Positions 18,466 through 29,427 of a DNA stretch of 41,553 nt are shown here, piece by piece. Positions within the stretch are counted from its first letter, which is position 1. Each line of letters starts with the position of its first letter. The stretch spans positions 1 through 41,553 of the forward strand of contig NZ_JARIDQ010000086.1 of assembly GCF_029256985.1 (NCBI RefSeq), written 5' to 3'. The notes under the pieces were generated by a model. It was given only the letters and a program-made list of their open reading frames with translations, was not told where the DNA came from and searched no databases. A program made the position numbers and the translations under genes. Source of the stretch: Otariodibacter sp. GTDB lineage: Bacteria; Pseudomonadota; Gammaproteobacteria; Enterobacterales; Pasteurellaceae.

Positions 18466-20907
18466 ATGAGAGAGCTCGTTTTTACACAATTTGAGACTAA
18501 AGGCTCAGAAGTATCTCATTTAGCTGATTCAATTTATAACGCCCAAATTCGCATTGATCAGTTGGATAAACTTCGAATTCAACGAGTCTTAAATAATAAT
18601 ACAGAAGAATTCCATAAGGTATTCTCGCTGATTCCATCCTTTGTTCATTATAACCATCCCAATTTAATTGGATACGTTGAAGGTGCTCCGGAAGGAATTT
18701 ATCAATTTGAGCAAGATAAGATTCAAAATAAATATTTTTCCAACTATATTCCAGAAATAATCAGTGAAAATCAAAATTACCAGTTTGATGCACTTTATGT
18801 TATGGGAAGCTTAGGTTCAATCACTCAAACAACCCTTTCTGATATTGATATTTGGCTTTGTCATACAAAAACATTTACTGAGAATGAGCTATTTTTACTC
18901 AATAAAAAATTAACATTAATAGTACAATGGGCTAAAAATCTAGGAGTTGATGTTAATTTCTACCTAATGAACCCAGATAAATTTAGAACTCAAAAATATT
19001 ATGATGATATTTCTTCAGAAAATAGTGGTTCAGCTCAACATTATTTTTTACTTGATGAATTCTACCGCTCTGCTATTCGTTTAGCTGGGAAACGTATTCT
19101 ATGGCTACACATCTGGGAAAAACGTCTTTCTTACCAAGAAACTGTTGAACAAGCTGTTAATGAAAATATTATTGATTTAGACGATTGGCTTGATTTTGGA
19201 GATTTTTCCTCTTTAGAGCTTGGAGAATATTTTGGAGCAAGTTTATGGCAACTTTACAAAGGTATTGACCACCCTTATAAATCAGCGATTAAAATTTTAT
19301 TATTAGAGAGCTATACAGCAATTTATCCTAAAACCTTTTTAATTTCGAAAAAATTCAAGCGGTTACTTTCTAAGGAAAAAGTGCAATATCACTTTGATCC
19401 GTATTTAGCAATGCTAGAAAAGGTAACTAAATATCTAGAGGGACGTAATGAACTCGTTCGTTTGGATTGTGTAAGACGATGTTTCTATATAAAAGCGACT
19501 GAGGGACAAATTGATAATTGGAAGAAAAATGAGTTAAGAAAATTAGCCCTATCGTGGAGATGGAAAGAAAAAGAGTTTATTGAGTTAGAAAATAAAGATA
19601 ATTGGAAGATAAAACAAGCGGTTCGAACCCAAAAAATGTTGGTAGAACAATTGTTAAAAAGCTATCGAAATTTAATTAATTTTGCTCGAAGATTTCACAT
19701 TGATCCAAGCATAATGCCTCAAGATACTGATTTGCTGATGCGTAAACTTTATTCGGTATTTGAAGTATTACCAGGTAAAGTTGCACTAATAAATCAAAAA
19801 ATCGCAAAAAATTTAGAAGAGAAAGAAGTTACTTTCGTAGAAGTGTCGGAAAATGGAGCAACTAAACAAGGTTGGTATTTAATAAATCAGGCACCTTTAG
19901 CACTCTATGACTCAACCACTCGTTATGTTGAGTATCAAAAAAATCTAATTCAGCTTGTTGCTTGGGCTTATTTTAATGGAGTAGTAACGGTTAATACTCA
20001 GCTAAATATCGTAAGTCAAACTGTATCATTAGCCAGATTAAGAAATTTCATTAGTGATCTTCGCTTATCTTTTCCTGCGAAACCACCATTAATGAATCGC
20101 AACGATTTTTACCATCCAAATGAAATTAGAAATTTGATTGTGGCGATCAATCTGACTAACGATCCTACCAGAAAAATGCCTACCCAGTCAGATTTATCCC
20201 AAATAGATCTGTTTAATTTAAATTCTTCAAATAAAGGATTTATTGGTAGTGTCTGTTTTATTTATCGCAATATGTGGAATGAAATTATTACTCAGCATAT
20301 AGAGGGTAATGATGCTATTTTGAAAGCTTTAAAATTGATTGCAAATAATATCTACCGTAGTTCTGCTCCACCACAATCTGTTAATGTATTTTGTTACAGT
20401 GCTCAATTATGTGAGCCTTTACAAAAATTTGTTATGGGGTTAGTTGAACGTTGTATCATTGTACAAACAGGTAAAATTTCAGAAAAACAACATACTAATA
20501 CTTTCAAATTAGCAGGTAAAAAATGGCAGTTAGTTTTTGGTAAACAGGTAGAATTGAAAGAATATCTGCCCGAACAAGAACAAATGAAAGCACCAAGTGA
20601 AATTTATAATTTTGCCAGCGCTGGTTTTTTACAATTTTTCTTTGAAGATAACGATAATGGTAGCTTTAATGTTTTCATTCTTGATAAAGATAATAATGTT
20701 GAAGTCTATCCTGATTGCTTAGGTCGAAAAGAAGATAAAATCAAACAAATTATCCGGTTACATGATCAAGATAAATTGGAACATTTTGGAGAAAATGAAA
20801 GTTTTAACTATCCTCAATTTTATCAACTTTTAAAGTATAATAATATAATATCTATTGTTCCATTTCAAAGTAAACAACATAGAGACTATTTAAATAAATT
20901 GAATTAG
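18466..20907 (+). CDS. cyaA: Class I adenylate cyclase
   Basis: An 813-residue class I adenylate cyclase that makes cAMP for CRP, which controls sugar use and competence in Pasteurellaceae. The N-terminal catalytic domain has YVMGSLGSITQTTLSDIDIW, the nucleotidyl-transferase pattern G-S-x9-D-x-D. The remainder covers the regulatory C-terminal domain (to about residue 800). E. coli CyaA is 848 residues, so the protein is slightly short, mainly at the C-terminus. The ATG at 18466 has no strong ribosome site. cyaY lies convergently beyond recQ, an echo of the usual cyaA-cyaY linkage. Confidence 0.95.
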   Translation: MRELVFTQFETKGSEVSHLADSIYNAQIRIDQLDKLRIQRVLNNNTEEFHKVFSLIPSFVHYNHPNLIGYVEGAPEGIYQFEQDKIQNKYFSNYIPEIISENQNYQFDALYVMGSLGSITQTTLSDIDIWLCHTKTFTENELFLLNKKLTLIVQWAKNLGVDVNFYLMNPDKFRTQKYYDDISSENSGSAQHYFLLDEFYRSAIRLAGKRILWLHIWEKRLSYQETVEQAVNENIIDLDDWLDFGDFSSLELGEYFGASLWQLYKGIDHPYKSAIKILLLESYTAIYPKTFLISKKFKRLLSKEKVQYHFDPYLAMLEKVTKYLEGRNELVRLDCVRRCFYIKATEGQIDNWKKNELRKLALSWRWKEKEFIELENKDNWKIKQAVRTQKMLVEQLLKSYRNLINFARRFHIDPSIMPQDTDLLMRKLYSVFEVLPGKVALINQKIAKNLEEKEVTFVEVSENGATKQGWYLINQAPLALYDSTTRYVEYQKNLIQLVAWAYFNGVVTVNTQLNIVSQTVSLARLRNFISDLRLSFPAKPPLMNRNDFYHPNEIRNLIVAINLTNDPTRKMPTQSDLSQIDLFNLNSSNKGFIGSVCFIYRNMWNEIITQHIEGNDAILKALKLIANNIYRSSAPPQSVNVFCYSAQLCEPLQKFVMGLVERCIIVQTGKISEKQHTNTFKLAGKKWQLVFGKQVELKEYLPEQEQMKAPSEIYNFASAGFLQFFFEDNDNGSFNVFILDKDNNVEVYPDCLGRKEDKIKQIIRLHDQDKLEHFGENESFNYPQFYQLLKYNNIISIVPFQSKQHRDYLNKLN
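19614..19622 (+). other. DNA uptake signal sequence core in cyaA
   Basis: Perfect ACAAGCGGT within the cyaA coding region (residues QAV). A one-mismatch core TCAAGCGGT also lies at 19355-19363. Confidence 0.5.
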
Positions 20908-21019
20908 ATCATAATTCTTTCTATACATTGTCATAATATAATAATCTGTTCAAGAATTTAATCTTATTTCCTTAAGTTTAGTTAATTTAATAGAATTACT
21001 AATAATATTTATATTGTTA

Positions 21020-21050
21020 ATTATAGTTTTTATCCATAAAAAACTATAAT
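21020..21050. terminator. Stem-loop between convergent cyaA and recQ
   Basis: ATTATAGTTTTTAT (21020-21033) pairs with ATAAAAAACTATAAT (21036-21050), with one bulged A. The tract is AT-only with T-runs on both strands, suiting bidirectional termination between the convergent genes. The rest of 20908-21172 is featureless AT-rich DNA. Confidence 0.55.
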
Positions 21051-21172
21051 ATTTAAAGAGTATGTAATACTTTTTCTTTTGATATTTTCTTTTGAGGTTG
21101 ACTCTTTTCAATTATATCTCAACTCCAATTATTCCAAAGTAAAAAAAGCAAAATAGAGAGAATGCTAATAAA

Positions 21173-22996
21173 TCATTGACGATTACGCTTATGCTCTTTA
21201 ATTAAGTTTAAAAATACTCCACCGAATCGTTCTAGTTTCCGTTCACCAACACCATTAATAGATAATAATTCACAATCTGTTGTTGGCATAAATTCTGCCA
21301 TTTCTTGTAAAGTTGCATCATTAAAAACTGCATAAGGAGGAATATTCGCCTGATCCGCCAATTGTTTTCGTAGAAATCGTAAGCGTGCAAACAAATCTTT
21401 ATCATATCGACGGGATGCTGCTGTTTGTTTTTGGATATAAGAAGTGGCTGAAAAACTTAAGCGAGGCATTGCTAACTGTAAATCAATTTCTGAACGTAAT
21501 ATAGGACGAGCCTCTTCCGTCAATTGTAAAGCTGAATGATTAACAATATTTTGTCGGATAAAACCCAAATGAATAAGCTGACGAGTGACACTAATCCAAT
21601 ATTCTTGAGATTTATCTTTTCCAATCCCATAAACTGAGAGCTGATCTTGACCTAGCTCTCTAATTCTTTGATGATTTAACCCTCTTAAAACCGCAATGAC
21701 ATGATGTAATCCAAAAGTTTGCCCTGTTCTATAAATGACAGACATCACTTTTTGGGCATCGAGTAACCCATCATATTTTTTGGGAGGATCCAGACAAATA
21801 TCACAGTTATTACACTGGTGCTGACGTGACTCACCGAAATAATTAAGCAAAACCAGCCGACGACAAGTTTGTGACTCTGCAAATGCACCAATTGCTTGTA
21901 GCTTATGCTGTTCAATTTGACGCTGATCATTCTCAGGTTTTTCCAACAAGATCTTGTTAAGCCACGCATAGTCTGCGGGATCATAAAAAAGCACTGCTTC
22001 AGCGGGTAGATCATCTCGCCCTGCTCGCCCCGTTTCTTGATAGTAAGATTCAATACTTCTTGGCAAATCAAAATGCACGACAAACCTCACATTCGATTTA
22101 TTGATTCCCATCCCAAATGCAACAGTGGCAACAACTATCTGAATATTATCTCGCTGAAATGCGTTTTGAACGGTTTCTCGTTCTTCCACGCTCATTCCTG
22201 CATGATACCCCATCACACTCACATTTCGGCTCGCTAATTTTTGTGTAATATCTTCAACTTTTTTACGACTATTGCAATAAACAATGCCACTTTTACCTTT
22301 TTGGCTGAGAACAAACTTAACCAATTGCTCAATGGGTTTAAATTTTTCTTGTACCGTATATCGAATATTCGGTCGATCAAAGCTTCCTAAATAAGTGTGA
22401 GGGTTATCCAATTTCAAATGCTGAATAATATCAACACGCGTTGTCGGATCTGCAGTTGCTGTTAGTGCTACAAGCGGTATGTTCGAGAAAGTTTTTCGCA
22501 AACCACCCAATAGAGTATATTCTGGGCGAAAATCATGCCCCCATTGTGAAACGCAATGAGCTTCATCCACCGCCAATAAACTAATTTTACAATGTGAAAT
22601 AAAGTGGAAAAAACTTGATGTCATTACCTTTTCTGGTGACAGATAAAGTAATTTTAATTGCCCCGACAATGCCTTCTGTTCAACTTGCTGTTGTTCTTCT
22701 ATTGTTTGAGTTGAATTTAGATAAGCGGCTTCAACTCCAGATGCTTGTAACTGATCCACCTGATCTTTCATTAAAGATATTAAAGGAGATATTACTAATG
22801 TTATCCCGTCTAGACACAGTGCAGGGACTTGATAGCAGAGTGATTTCCCGCCACCAGTAGTCATTATGACTAAACAATCCTTACCAGAAAGAATAGCATC
22901 AATAACTTCTGATTGCCCTTGCCGAAAAGATTGATACCCAAATACCGTTTGTAAGATATTTTGAGCATCAGCGATATTTGGATTTGAGGTTGGCAT
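21173..22996 (-). CDS. recQ: ATP-dependent DNA helicase RecQ
   Basis: A 3'-5' helicase of 607 residues. Walker A TTGGGKS (46-52), DEAH box at 144-147 in LAVDEAHCVSQWGHDFRPEY, and motif VI YYQETGRAGRD. The RQC zinc site uses C378, C395, C398 and C401, followed by a winged helix, and an HRDC domain spans about 524-600 (FARLRFLRKQLADQ..., INGVGERKLERFG). All domains are intact. The start overlaps the cyaY stop by one base (TAATG), so it is translationally coupled to cyaY. Confidence 0.97.
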   Translation of the reverse strand: MPTSNPNIADAQNILQTVFGYQSFRQGQSEVIDAILSGKDCLVIMTTGGGKSLCYQVPALCLDGITLVISPLISLMKDQVDQLQASGVEAAYLNSTQTIEEQQQVEQKALSGQLKLLYLSPEKVMTSSFFHFISHCKISLLAVDEAHCVSQWGHDFRPEYTLLGGLRKTFSNIPLVALTATADPTTRVDIIQHLKLDNPHTYLGSFDRPNIRYTVQEKFKPIEQLVKFVLSQKGKSGIVYCNSRKKVEDITQKLASRNVSVMGYHAGMSVEERETVQNAFQRDNIQIVVATVAFGMGINKSNVRFVVHFDLPRSIESYYQETGRAGRDDLPAEAVLFYDPADYAWLNKILLEKPENDQRQIEQHKLQAIGAFAESQTCRRLVLLNYFGESRQHQCNNCDICLDPPKKYDGLLDAQKVMSVIYRTGQTFGLHHVIAVLRGLNHQRIRELGQDQLSVYGIGKDKSQEYWISVTRQLIHLGFIRQNIVNHSALQLTEEARPILRSEIDLQLAMPRLSFSATSYIQKQTAASRRYDKDLFARLRFLRKQLADQANIPPYAVFNDATLQEMAEFMPTTDCELLSINGVGERKLERFGGVFLNLIKEHKRNRQ

Positions 22997-23307
22997 TACT
23001 TATGAAATGAGATTTTTTCACCATGATTAGCAATAGCTTCTTCTAGATGAGTCCAAAAAGAGCGCCCCTCTGAACTTATCCAATCTCCATCATGGTAAGC
23101 AAAATGGAATCCACCTAATTTACTTGCAAGCCAAAGTTCTAACATCGCTTCTTGTTTATTTATAACAATTTGCGTTCCATCATCAAAAGATAACGTAAAT
23201 ACCGCACCTTGTCTTTCAGTATCAATATCAGAATCTTGTGCGTCTAATTGCTCTTCAATATGGTTCCATACCTTGTCAATTTCTTCATGAAATGTGATTA
23301 AATTCAT
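22996..23307 (-). CDS. cyaY: Frataxin homologue CyaY
   Basis: A 103-residue acidic iron-binding protein that modulates cysteine desulfurase activity in Fe-S assembly. It has the acidic first helix (EEIDKVWNHIEEQLDAQ), VFTLSFDDGTQIVINKQ and LWLASKLGGFHFAY, the CyaY core. It is upstream of recQ with a one-base overlap. Confidence 0.94.
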   Translation of the reverse strand: MNLITFHEEIDKVWNHIEEQLDAQDSDIDTERQGAVFTLSFDDGTQIVINKQEAMLELWLASKLGGFHFAYHDGDWISSEGRSFWTHLEEAIANHGEKISFHK

Positions 23308-23377
23308 TGATTATCTCTTAAAATATTTCTTTGTGAGTGACCATTTTGGATTGATCTTAACAGCTTTTCAATAATAT

Positions 23378-24004
23378 TTACATCCAAGTATTATTTCTGA
23401 TAATCCCAACCGCAATACCTTCTATTTCAATAGAAGACTCTTTAGGGTTCACAACTATTGGTTCTAACTCATCGTTTTCGGGATGTAAATAAATCATATT
23501 AGATTTTTTTTCTAAGCGTTTTACCGTTACTTCATCATTTACTCGAGCTACAACAACTTGTCCATTGCGTGCTGAACTTGTACGATGAACTGCAAGTAAA
23601 TCACCATCCAATATTCCTATTTTTTCCATTGAATTGCCATGTACTTTTAAAAGATAATCAGCAGAAGGTGAAAAAAATGAGCCATTGATTGGGTAGTAAT
23701 TTTCAATATGTTCCATTGCCATAATAGGTACACCTGCTGCCACTTTACCAATCAAAGGTAATCCATCATCATTTGTTACATTATCTTCTACTAGAATTCT
23801 TATTCCACGAGAGGTTCCAGATAAAATCTCAATATAGCCTTTTTTTGCTAATGCTTTCAAATGTTCTTCTGCCGCATTTGGAGATTTGAATCCAATTTCA
23901 CGTGCGATTTCAACACGAGTCGGAGGCATTCCTGTCATTTCGATATATTGCTTTAAAAAATCAAATATCTCTTGTTGTCGTGCTGTTAAGTGTTGACGAG
24001 CCAT
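23378..24004 (-). CDS. lexA: SOS repressor LexA
   Basis: A 208-residue repressor-protease. The winged helix-turn-helix domain covers about 1-70 ([26 protein letters not shown]). The self-cleavage site is A90-G91 in KVAAGVP, with catalytic S125 (HGNSM) and K162 (TVKRL). All residues needed for RecA-stimulated autoproteolysis are present. Two SOS boxes lie upstream, so it is autoregulated. The gene is divergent from plsB, as in enterobacteria. Confidence 0.97.
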   Translation of the reverse strand: MARQHLTARQQEIFDFLKQYIEMTGMPPTRVEIAREIGFKSPNAAEEHLKALAKKGYIEILSGTSRGIRILVEDNVTNDDGLPLIGKVAAGVPIMAMEHIENYYPINGSFFSPSADYLLKVHGNSMEKIGILDGDLLAVHRTSSARNGQVVVARVNDEVTVKRLEKKSNMIYLHPENDELEPIVVNPKESSIEIEGIAVGIIRNNTWM

Positions 24005-24016
24005 GATAATCCCTCA

Positions 24017-24032
24017 CTGTTTTTATATACAG
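24017..24032. promoter_or_regulatory. LexA-binding SOS box, proximal to lexA
   Basis: CTGTTTTTATATACAG fits the CTGT-N8-ACAG consensus exactly. It ends 12 bases from the lexA start codon, in the position of an autoregulatory operator. Confidence 0.88.
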
Positions 24033-24037
24033 AAATA

Positions 24038-24053
24038 GTGTCATTATATACAG
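24038..24053. promoter_or_regulatory. Second LexA-binding SOS box
   Basis: GTGTCATTATATACAG matches the consensus with one difference in the left half. It is spaced 21 bases (two helical turns) from the first box, as in E. coli lexA. Confidence 0.75.
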
Positions 24054-24155
24054 TAATAAGTAGCTTGTAACTAACAAAATCCATGTTATTCATAAAATTT
24101 GTGATAAAATCGGAAATAATTTAACCTCAAACAATCATTTTAAAAGGATACTAAT

Positions 24156-26594
24156 ATGTCTAGCTTCATGAAGCTTTATCGTAAACTCCTTAATTTGCCA
24201 CTCTCGGTATTAGTGAAGTCACATCCTATTCCGACAGAGCCAACTATTGAATTAGAACTAAATTTACAACAACCTATTATTTATATCTTACCTTACACTT
24301 CTCAGACAGATTTATTAATCTTGCAAAAGAACTGTTTGACATTAAATCTACCCGATCCATTAGAAAATAACCAAATTGGTGAACATTCATTACCTCGCTA
24401 CGCATTCTTAGATGAAGGCCGGCGATTTTTTAAATCAAAGAAAATTAAAAGTGAGACAGAATCACTCTTCTATCGTTATCTCGATTTACATAGTTCAAGC
24501 CCTAATTTAAACGTACAGGTCGTCCCTGTATCTGTACTATGGGGACGAGCACCAGGAAAGGAAAAAGGCCTACCAGTATTACGTCTATTAGGACCATTCC
24601 AACGTATTATTACTATGCTCTGGTTTGGCCGAGATAATTTTGTTCGTTTCTCACAAGCAGTATCACTGCGAGACATGAAAGAAAATCACGGAACCGATGA
24701 AGCGATTGCTCAGAAATTATCTCGTGTTGCAAAAATTCATTTTGCCAAACAACGTTACTCAGCCACAGGTCCCAGACTTCCTGATCGGCAAGCAATGTTT
24801 AATAAAATATTACAATCTCCTATCATTTTGGATGCTATTGAAGAAGAATCAAAAAAACCTAAAAATTCTTTAGAAAAAGCACAAAAAGAAGCCGAAAAAA
24901 TGCTCAATGAAATTGCTGCACATGTAAGGCATGAAAGCTTACGTACCATAGATAGAGTATTAGGTTGGCTTTGGAATAAACTATATCAAGGTATTAATGT
25001 ACAATACGCAGAAAGAGTTCGAAAATTAGCATTAGAAGGACATGAACTCGTTTATGTTCCTAGCCACCGTAGCCATATGGATTATTTGCTTCTCTCATAT
25101 ATTCTTTATCATCAAGGATTAGTACCACCTCATATTGCAGCAGGAATAAATCTTAATTTCTGGCCTGCTGGACCATTATTTCGTAGCTGGGGAGCCTTTT
25201 TTATTCGCAGAACTTTTAAAGGTAATCGTCTTTATGCCACTGTATTTCGTGAATATTTAGCAGAACTTTTTTATCGAGGGTATTCTGTTGAATATTTTAT
25301 TGAAGGTGGACGATCTCGTACAGGTCGATTACTTGAACCAAAAACTGGAATGATGTCCATGACAATTCAAGCTTTACAACGTGGTCTAACCCGCCCTATC
25401 AGTATTGTACCTGTTTATATTGGATATGAACATGTTTTAGAAGTTGACACTTATGCGAAAGAATTACGTGGTGCAGCAAAAGAAAAAGAAAATGCAGGTC
25501 TTGTATTACGTGTTATCAAAAAACTACGTAATTTAGGACAAGGATTTGTGAATTTTGGGGAACCAATTCAACTAAATAATTATCTGAATTTGCATTTTCC
25601 TGATTGGAAATCGCCACTTGATCTAGATCGTCCTAAATGGCTCAGCGATGCAGTTGAATCTCTATCTCATCAAGTAATGGTAAATATTAATAATGCAGCA
25701 GCAGTAAATGCGAAAAATTTAATCGGTTCAATTTTACTTGCTACTCGTCAGCGTTCTGTTACTAAGGAACAATTAATTGAACAAATATCTAGTTATATAG
25801 ATCTATTCAAGGCTGTACCTTATACGCAATATGTCACGCTACCAACAGAACCGCCTGAAGAATTACTAGAACATGTACTCACATTACCTCGCTCTGGCGT
25901 TATTTCAGAGACAGATAATTTTGGTGAAATTATTCGTCTTGATCGTCAATCTGCAATTTTAATGACTTATTATCGTAATAACATTCAACATTTGTTTGTA
26001 TTACCATCATTAGTTGCTAGTATCATATTGCATCATGAAGTCGTTTCTAAAGATCTTATTATGCAGAGTGTAAAATATATTTATCCTTTCTTAAAAGCTG
26101 AATTATTCCTACATTTTGAAAAAAAACAAATATATGAATATATTGAAGCAATTTTAACTGAATTTATTAGACAAAATTTAATTCAAAATGAAAGTGAAAT
26201 GTTTTTAATTAATCGACATAGATTACGAGCATTGCAATTGCATGCGGCTGGTATTAGAGAACTACTGCAACGTTATTATATCAGTCTTAGCATTCTACTA
26301 GAACAACCTGAAATTAGCCGAAATGATTTAGAAAAAGAAAGTCGTTCAGTCGCTCAGCGTATGTCTGTTTTACATGGTATTAATGCTCCCGAATTCTTTG
26401 ATAAAGCATTATTTACTACCTTCAGTAAAACACTAAGAGAACAAGACTATTTTAATAATGAAGGAAATGTTATCTTATCTAAAGTTGAAGATACCAAACT
26501 GCTTATACAAGGGCTTATTTCTTTAGAAATACAGCAAACAGTTCAAGGTGCTATAGTGAAATTAGACGAAATAGAAAAAACTAAAAAGAACTAA
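24156..26594 (+). CDS. plsB: Glycerol-3-phosphate acyltransferase PlsB
   Basis: Membrane-bound enzyme making lysophosphatidate, the first step of phospholipid synthesis. The 812 residues hold the acyltransferase block: HRSHMDYL with H304 and D309 (HX4D), then GAFFIRRTF (346-354), EGGRSRTGR and [11 protein letters not shown]. The length matches the family. AAAAGGA is upstream of ATG. It is divergent from lexA, the conserved lexA-plsB arrangement. A strong terminator follows. Confidence 0.97.
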   Translation: MSSFMKLYRKLLNLPLSVLVKSHPIPTEPTIELELNLQQPIIYILPYTSQTDLLILQKNCLTLNLPDPLENNQIGEHSLPRYAFLDEGRRFFKSKKIKSETESLFYRYLDLHSSSPNLNVQVVPVSVLWGRAPGKEKGLPVLRLLGPFQRIITMLWFGRDNFVRFSQAVSLRDMKENHGTDEAIAQKLSRVAKIHFAKQRYSATGPRLPDRQAMFNKILQSPIILDAIEEESKKPKNSLEKAQKEAEKMLNEIAAHVRHESLRTIDRVLGWLWNKLYQGINVQYAERVRKLALEGHELVYVPSHRSHMDYLLLSYILYHQGLVPPHIAAGINLNFWPAGPLFRSWGAFFIRRTFKGNRLYATVFREYLAELFYRGYSVEYFIEGGRSRTGRLLEPKTGMMSMTIQALQRGLTRPISIVPVYIGYEHVLEVDTYAKELRGAAKEKENAGLVLRVIKKLRNLGQGFVNFGEPIQLNNYLNLHFPDWKSPLDLDRPKWLSDAVESLSHQVMVNINNAAAVNAKNLIGSILLATRQRSVTKEQLIEQISSYIDLFKAVPYTQYVTLPTEPPEELLEHVLTLPRSGVISETDNFGEIIRLDRQSAILMTYYRNNIQHLFVLPSLVASIILHHEVVSKDLIMQSVKYIYPFLKAELFLHFEKKQIYEYIEAILTEFIRQNLIQNESEMFLINRHRLRALQLHAAGIRELLQRYYISLSILLEQPEISRNDLEKESRSVAQRMSVLHGINAPEFFDKALFTTFSKTLREQDYFNNEGNVILSKVEDTKLLIQGLISLEIQQTVQGAIVKLDEIEKTKKN

Positions 26595-26620
26595 AATAAC
26601 ATAATAAACAAAAACATAGC

Positions 26621-26669
26621 AAAAAGTGGGCTAAATCCTTATAACACAAGGTTTTAACCCACTTTTTTA
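26621..26669 (+). terminator. Rho-independent terminator of plsB
   Basis: The arms AAAAAGTGGG (26621-26630) and CCCACTTTTTT, with inner pairing of TAAA..CCTT to AAGG.TTTA, form a long hairpin 26 bases after the stop, followed by T-rich DNA. Confidence 0.85.
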
Positions 26670-26813
26670 ATTTATATATGAAAAATTGTCTATTTTGTCA
26701 TAAGTTAAAAATTCATAAATACGAATACAAAAATAATATTCGACGTTATAAATACCCAGTCTATAATAAAATATCTTCAGTAACTAAAAATTAAATGTAA
26801 ATCAAACTTACTA

Positions 26814-26876
26814 ATCGCTTAAGCGATCATCTTTAAATGTAGTTGGTGGATACTTACATAATATAAGTACTACCAA
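26814..26876. repeat. Palindrome and inverted repeat in the plsB-pirin gap
   Basis: ATCGCTTAAGCGAT (26814-26827) is a perfect 14-base palindrome. Close by, TTGGTGGATACTTA (26843-26856) and TAAGTACTACCAA (26864-26876) form an imperfect hairpin followed on the plus strand by TCATTTTTA. The 26670-26946 interval holds no gene that I can see. The repeats could be transcription stops or protein-binding sites. Confidence 0.45.
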
Positions 26877-26946
26877 TCATTTTTACCTGATATACTCTTT
26901 GATATAATTTATCAAATTAATTCTGATATATTCTATAACTTGTTTA

Positions 26947-27657
26947 CTAGACAATTGGTACTTCAATCAAAAGAATTTCTGCATCAGTTAAGGCTGTTAC
27001 ATCTAGATTTTTCACATCCCAAACACCTAAACCATCACGTTCATTTAATTCTTTGTCACCTATTTTTGCTTTTCCTTTGATCACGAAAACATACACGCCT
27101 GTGTTATCTTTATGCAAGTTATATGTTTTACTTACATCCTTATCAAACTTAGCTAATGAGAACCACGCATCTTGATAAATCCATACACCATCATCATCAG
27201 GATTTGGAGATAATATTTGTTGGAAATCATTTGGCTTCGCTTGATCAGCAATTTTCATTTGTTGATAACGAGGCTGAACATTACGTTTATTTGGGAATAC
27301 CCAAATTTGTAAAAATTTAACATCTCTATCTTGATTAGCGTTCATTTCACTATGAACAACACCCGTACCTGCAGACATTACTTGAATATCACCATTACGA
27401 ATAGTTGTTCCATTACCCATGCTATCTTTATGAGCAAGATCGCCTTCAAGAGGAATAGAAATAATTTCCATATTGTTATGCGGATGCGTTCCAAATCCTT
27501 CACCCGCAATTACATGATCATCATTAATTACACGTAATGCACCAAAACCTAAACGATCTGGATCATAATAGTTTGCAAAACTAAATGTATGATTACTCTT
27601 CAACCAACCATGATTCGCTTTACCGCGAGAATCTGCTGCATGATAGATACTTTTCAT
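26947..27657 (-). CDS. Pirin-family bicupin protein (YhhW-like)
   Basis: A 236-residue protein with the pirin N-terminal cupin: H58, H60, H102 and E104 in FGTHPHNNMEIIS and VVHSE are the metal ligands. It begins MKSIYHAADSRGKANHGWLK, close to YhhW-type proteins that have quercetin 2,3-dioxygenase activity in vitro. Physiological role is unknown. It is monocistronic, with AGGAG six bases upstream. Confidence 0.9.
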   Translation of the reverse strand: MKSIYHAADSRGKANHGWLKSNHTFSFANYYDPDRLGFGALRVINDDHVIAGEGFGTHPHNNMEIISIPLEGDLAHKDSMGNGTTIRNGDIQVMSAGTGVVHSEMNANQDRDVKFLQIWVFPNKRNVQPRYQQMKIADQAKPNDFQQILSPNPDDDGVWIYQDAWFSLAKFDKDVSKTYNLHKDNTGVYVFVIKGKAKIGDKELNERDGLGVWDVKNLDVTALTDAEILLIEVPIV

Positions 27658-27782
27658 AACCTCTCCTAATTGAATATATCAATACGTTAATGTATTTTCT
27701 GTATTATAGTTCTTAAAAATATAAAAATAAATAATAAAAATATACACAAACTATCAACCAATAGGAGATAATTAAGATAAAA

Positions 27783-27812
27783 AAATACCTAGTAATATTC
27801 TACTAGGTATTT
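27783..27812 (-). terminator. Rho-independent terminator of the rpsF-priB-rpsR-rplI operon
   Basis: A 12-bp stem, AAATACCTAGTA (27783-27794) and TACTAGGTATTT (27801-27812), with loop ATATTC. On the minus strand it ends in a seven-T run. It starts 16 bases after the rplI stop codon. Confidence 0.88.
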
Positions 27813-27828
27813 AACTTAATAATTTTGC

Positions 27829-28278
27829 TTATTCTGCAACAATGTTAATAGTAACTACTGCGTTTACTTCTGGGTGTAAATGAAGTTTGATTTCATATTC
27901 ACCTACTGCACGCAAAGCACCTTCAGAAAGGCGAACTTCACTTTTAGCTACTTCAACTCCTGCATTAGATACTGCATCAGCAATATCACGAGCACCAACA
28001 GAACCAAATAAACGACCATCATCACCAGCTTTTGAAGTGATAATAATTGTTGCTAAATTTGCAACTGATTCTGCACGGGCTTGAGCTACACTTAATACTT
28101 CAGCAGCTTTAGCTTCTAATTCTGCACGGCGTGCTTCAAAATGAGCAATATTTGCTGGAGTTGCCATTACTGCTTTACCTTGAGGGATTAAGTAGTTACG
28201 AGCAAAACCTGATTTTACGCTAACTTGGTCACCAACTGTACCAAGATGCGCTACTTTGTCTAATAAAATAACTTGCAT
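27829..28278 (-). CDS. rplI: 50S ribosomal protein L9
   Basis: A 149-residue protein starting [19 protein letters not shown], with [16 protein letters not shown], the L9 signature, then the linker helix and the C-terminal domain. Last gene of the rpsF operon, 18 bases after rpsR. Confidence 0.98.
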   Translation of the reverse strand: MQVILLDKVAHLGTVGDQVSVKSGFARNYLIPQGKAVMATPANIAHFEARRAELEAKAAEVLSVAQARAESVANLATIIITSKAGDDGRLFGSVGARDIADAVSNAGVEVAKSEVRLSEGALRAVGEYEIKLHLHPEVNAVVTINIVAE

Positions 28279-28296
28279 TGTACTCTTCCTCTCTTA

Positions 28297-28848
<552 letters not shown>

Positions 28849-28862
<14 letters not shown>

Positions 28863-29226
28863 CCTCTGCTTCAACTTCAGCAACAACTTCAGGAGCTTTA
28901 CGCTCATCTTTAGCTTTCGCCATTGGTGAGGCTTCAGTTACAGCATTTTTAGTGTGAACGATTAAGTTACGAAGAACTGCATCGTTGTAACGGAAGTTAG
29001 TTTCTAGCTCGTCGATTACACTTTGAGGTGCTTCTACATTCATTAACACATAGTGTGCTTTGTGAAGTTTGTTGATTGGGTATGCTAATTGACGACGACC
29101 CCAATCTTCTAAACGATGAACTTGACCGCCTGCTTCTTTAACTGAAGCGGTATAACGTTCGATCATACCAGGTACTTGTTCGCTTTGGTCCGGATGAACC
29201 ATAAAAACGATTTCGTAGTGACGCAT
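28849..29226 (-). CDS. rpsF: 30S ribosomal protein S6
   Basis: A 125-residue protein beginning [19 protein letters not shown], with [19 protein letters not shown] and a C-terminal acidic tail ([12 protein letters not shown]). The first gene of the operon. AAGGA lies seven bases upstream. The leader is described separately. Confidence 0.98.
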
Positions 29227-29248
29227 TACTGATCCTTACGGGTTAACA

Positions 29249-29284
29249 GCTTCCAACTGCAGCCAGTCACCAACTTGTGGAAGC
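29249..29284 (-). promoter_or_regulatory. Structured leader upstream of rpsF (possible S6:S18 autoregulatory element)
   Basis: On the minus strand GCTTCCA (29284-29278) pairs with TGGAAGC (29255-29249), and inside it ACTG pairs with CAGT around GCTG; a 10-nt asymmetric bulge lies on the 5' side. The structure ends 22 bases before the rpsF start codon. In many bacteria the S6:S18 complex binds a hairpin in the rpsF leader; whether this one has the conserved nucleotides is not certain. Confidence 0.5.
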
Positions 29285-29349
29285 AAGGATTAAAAAAAGA
29301 ATGTGACTGAACGGACGAATTATACTCAGAAATGCTAGTTTTTCAAGTA

Positions 29350-29400
29350 TTAGAAAAAATAAATGGTTAGTTATTTACAAATTTTTGCAACTAACTAACC
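29350..29400 (-). terminator. Terminator after the first NRAMP-like gene
   Basis: On the minus strand GGTTAGTT (29400-29393) pairs with AACTAACC (29372-29365), followed by ATTTATTTTTT. Two partial uptake-signal cores (AAGCGGTTA) are directly upstream at about 29398-29415. Confidence 0.65.
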
Positions 29401-29427
29401 GCTTAATTAACCGCTTAACAAAATGTT

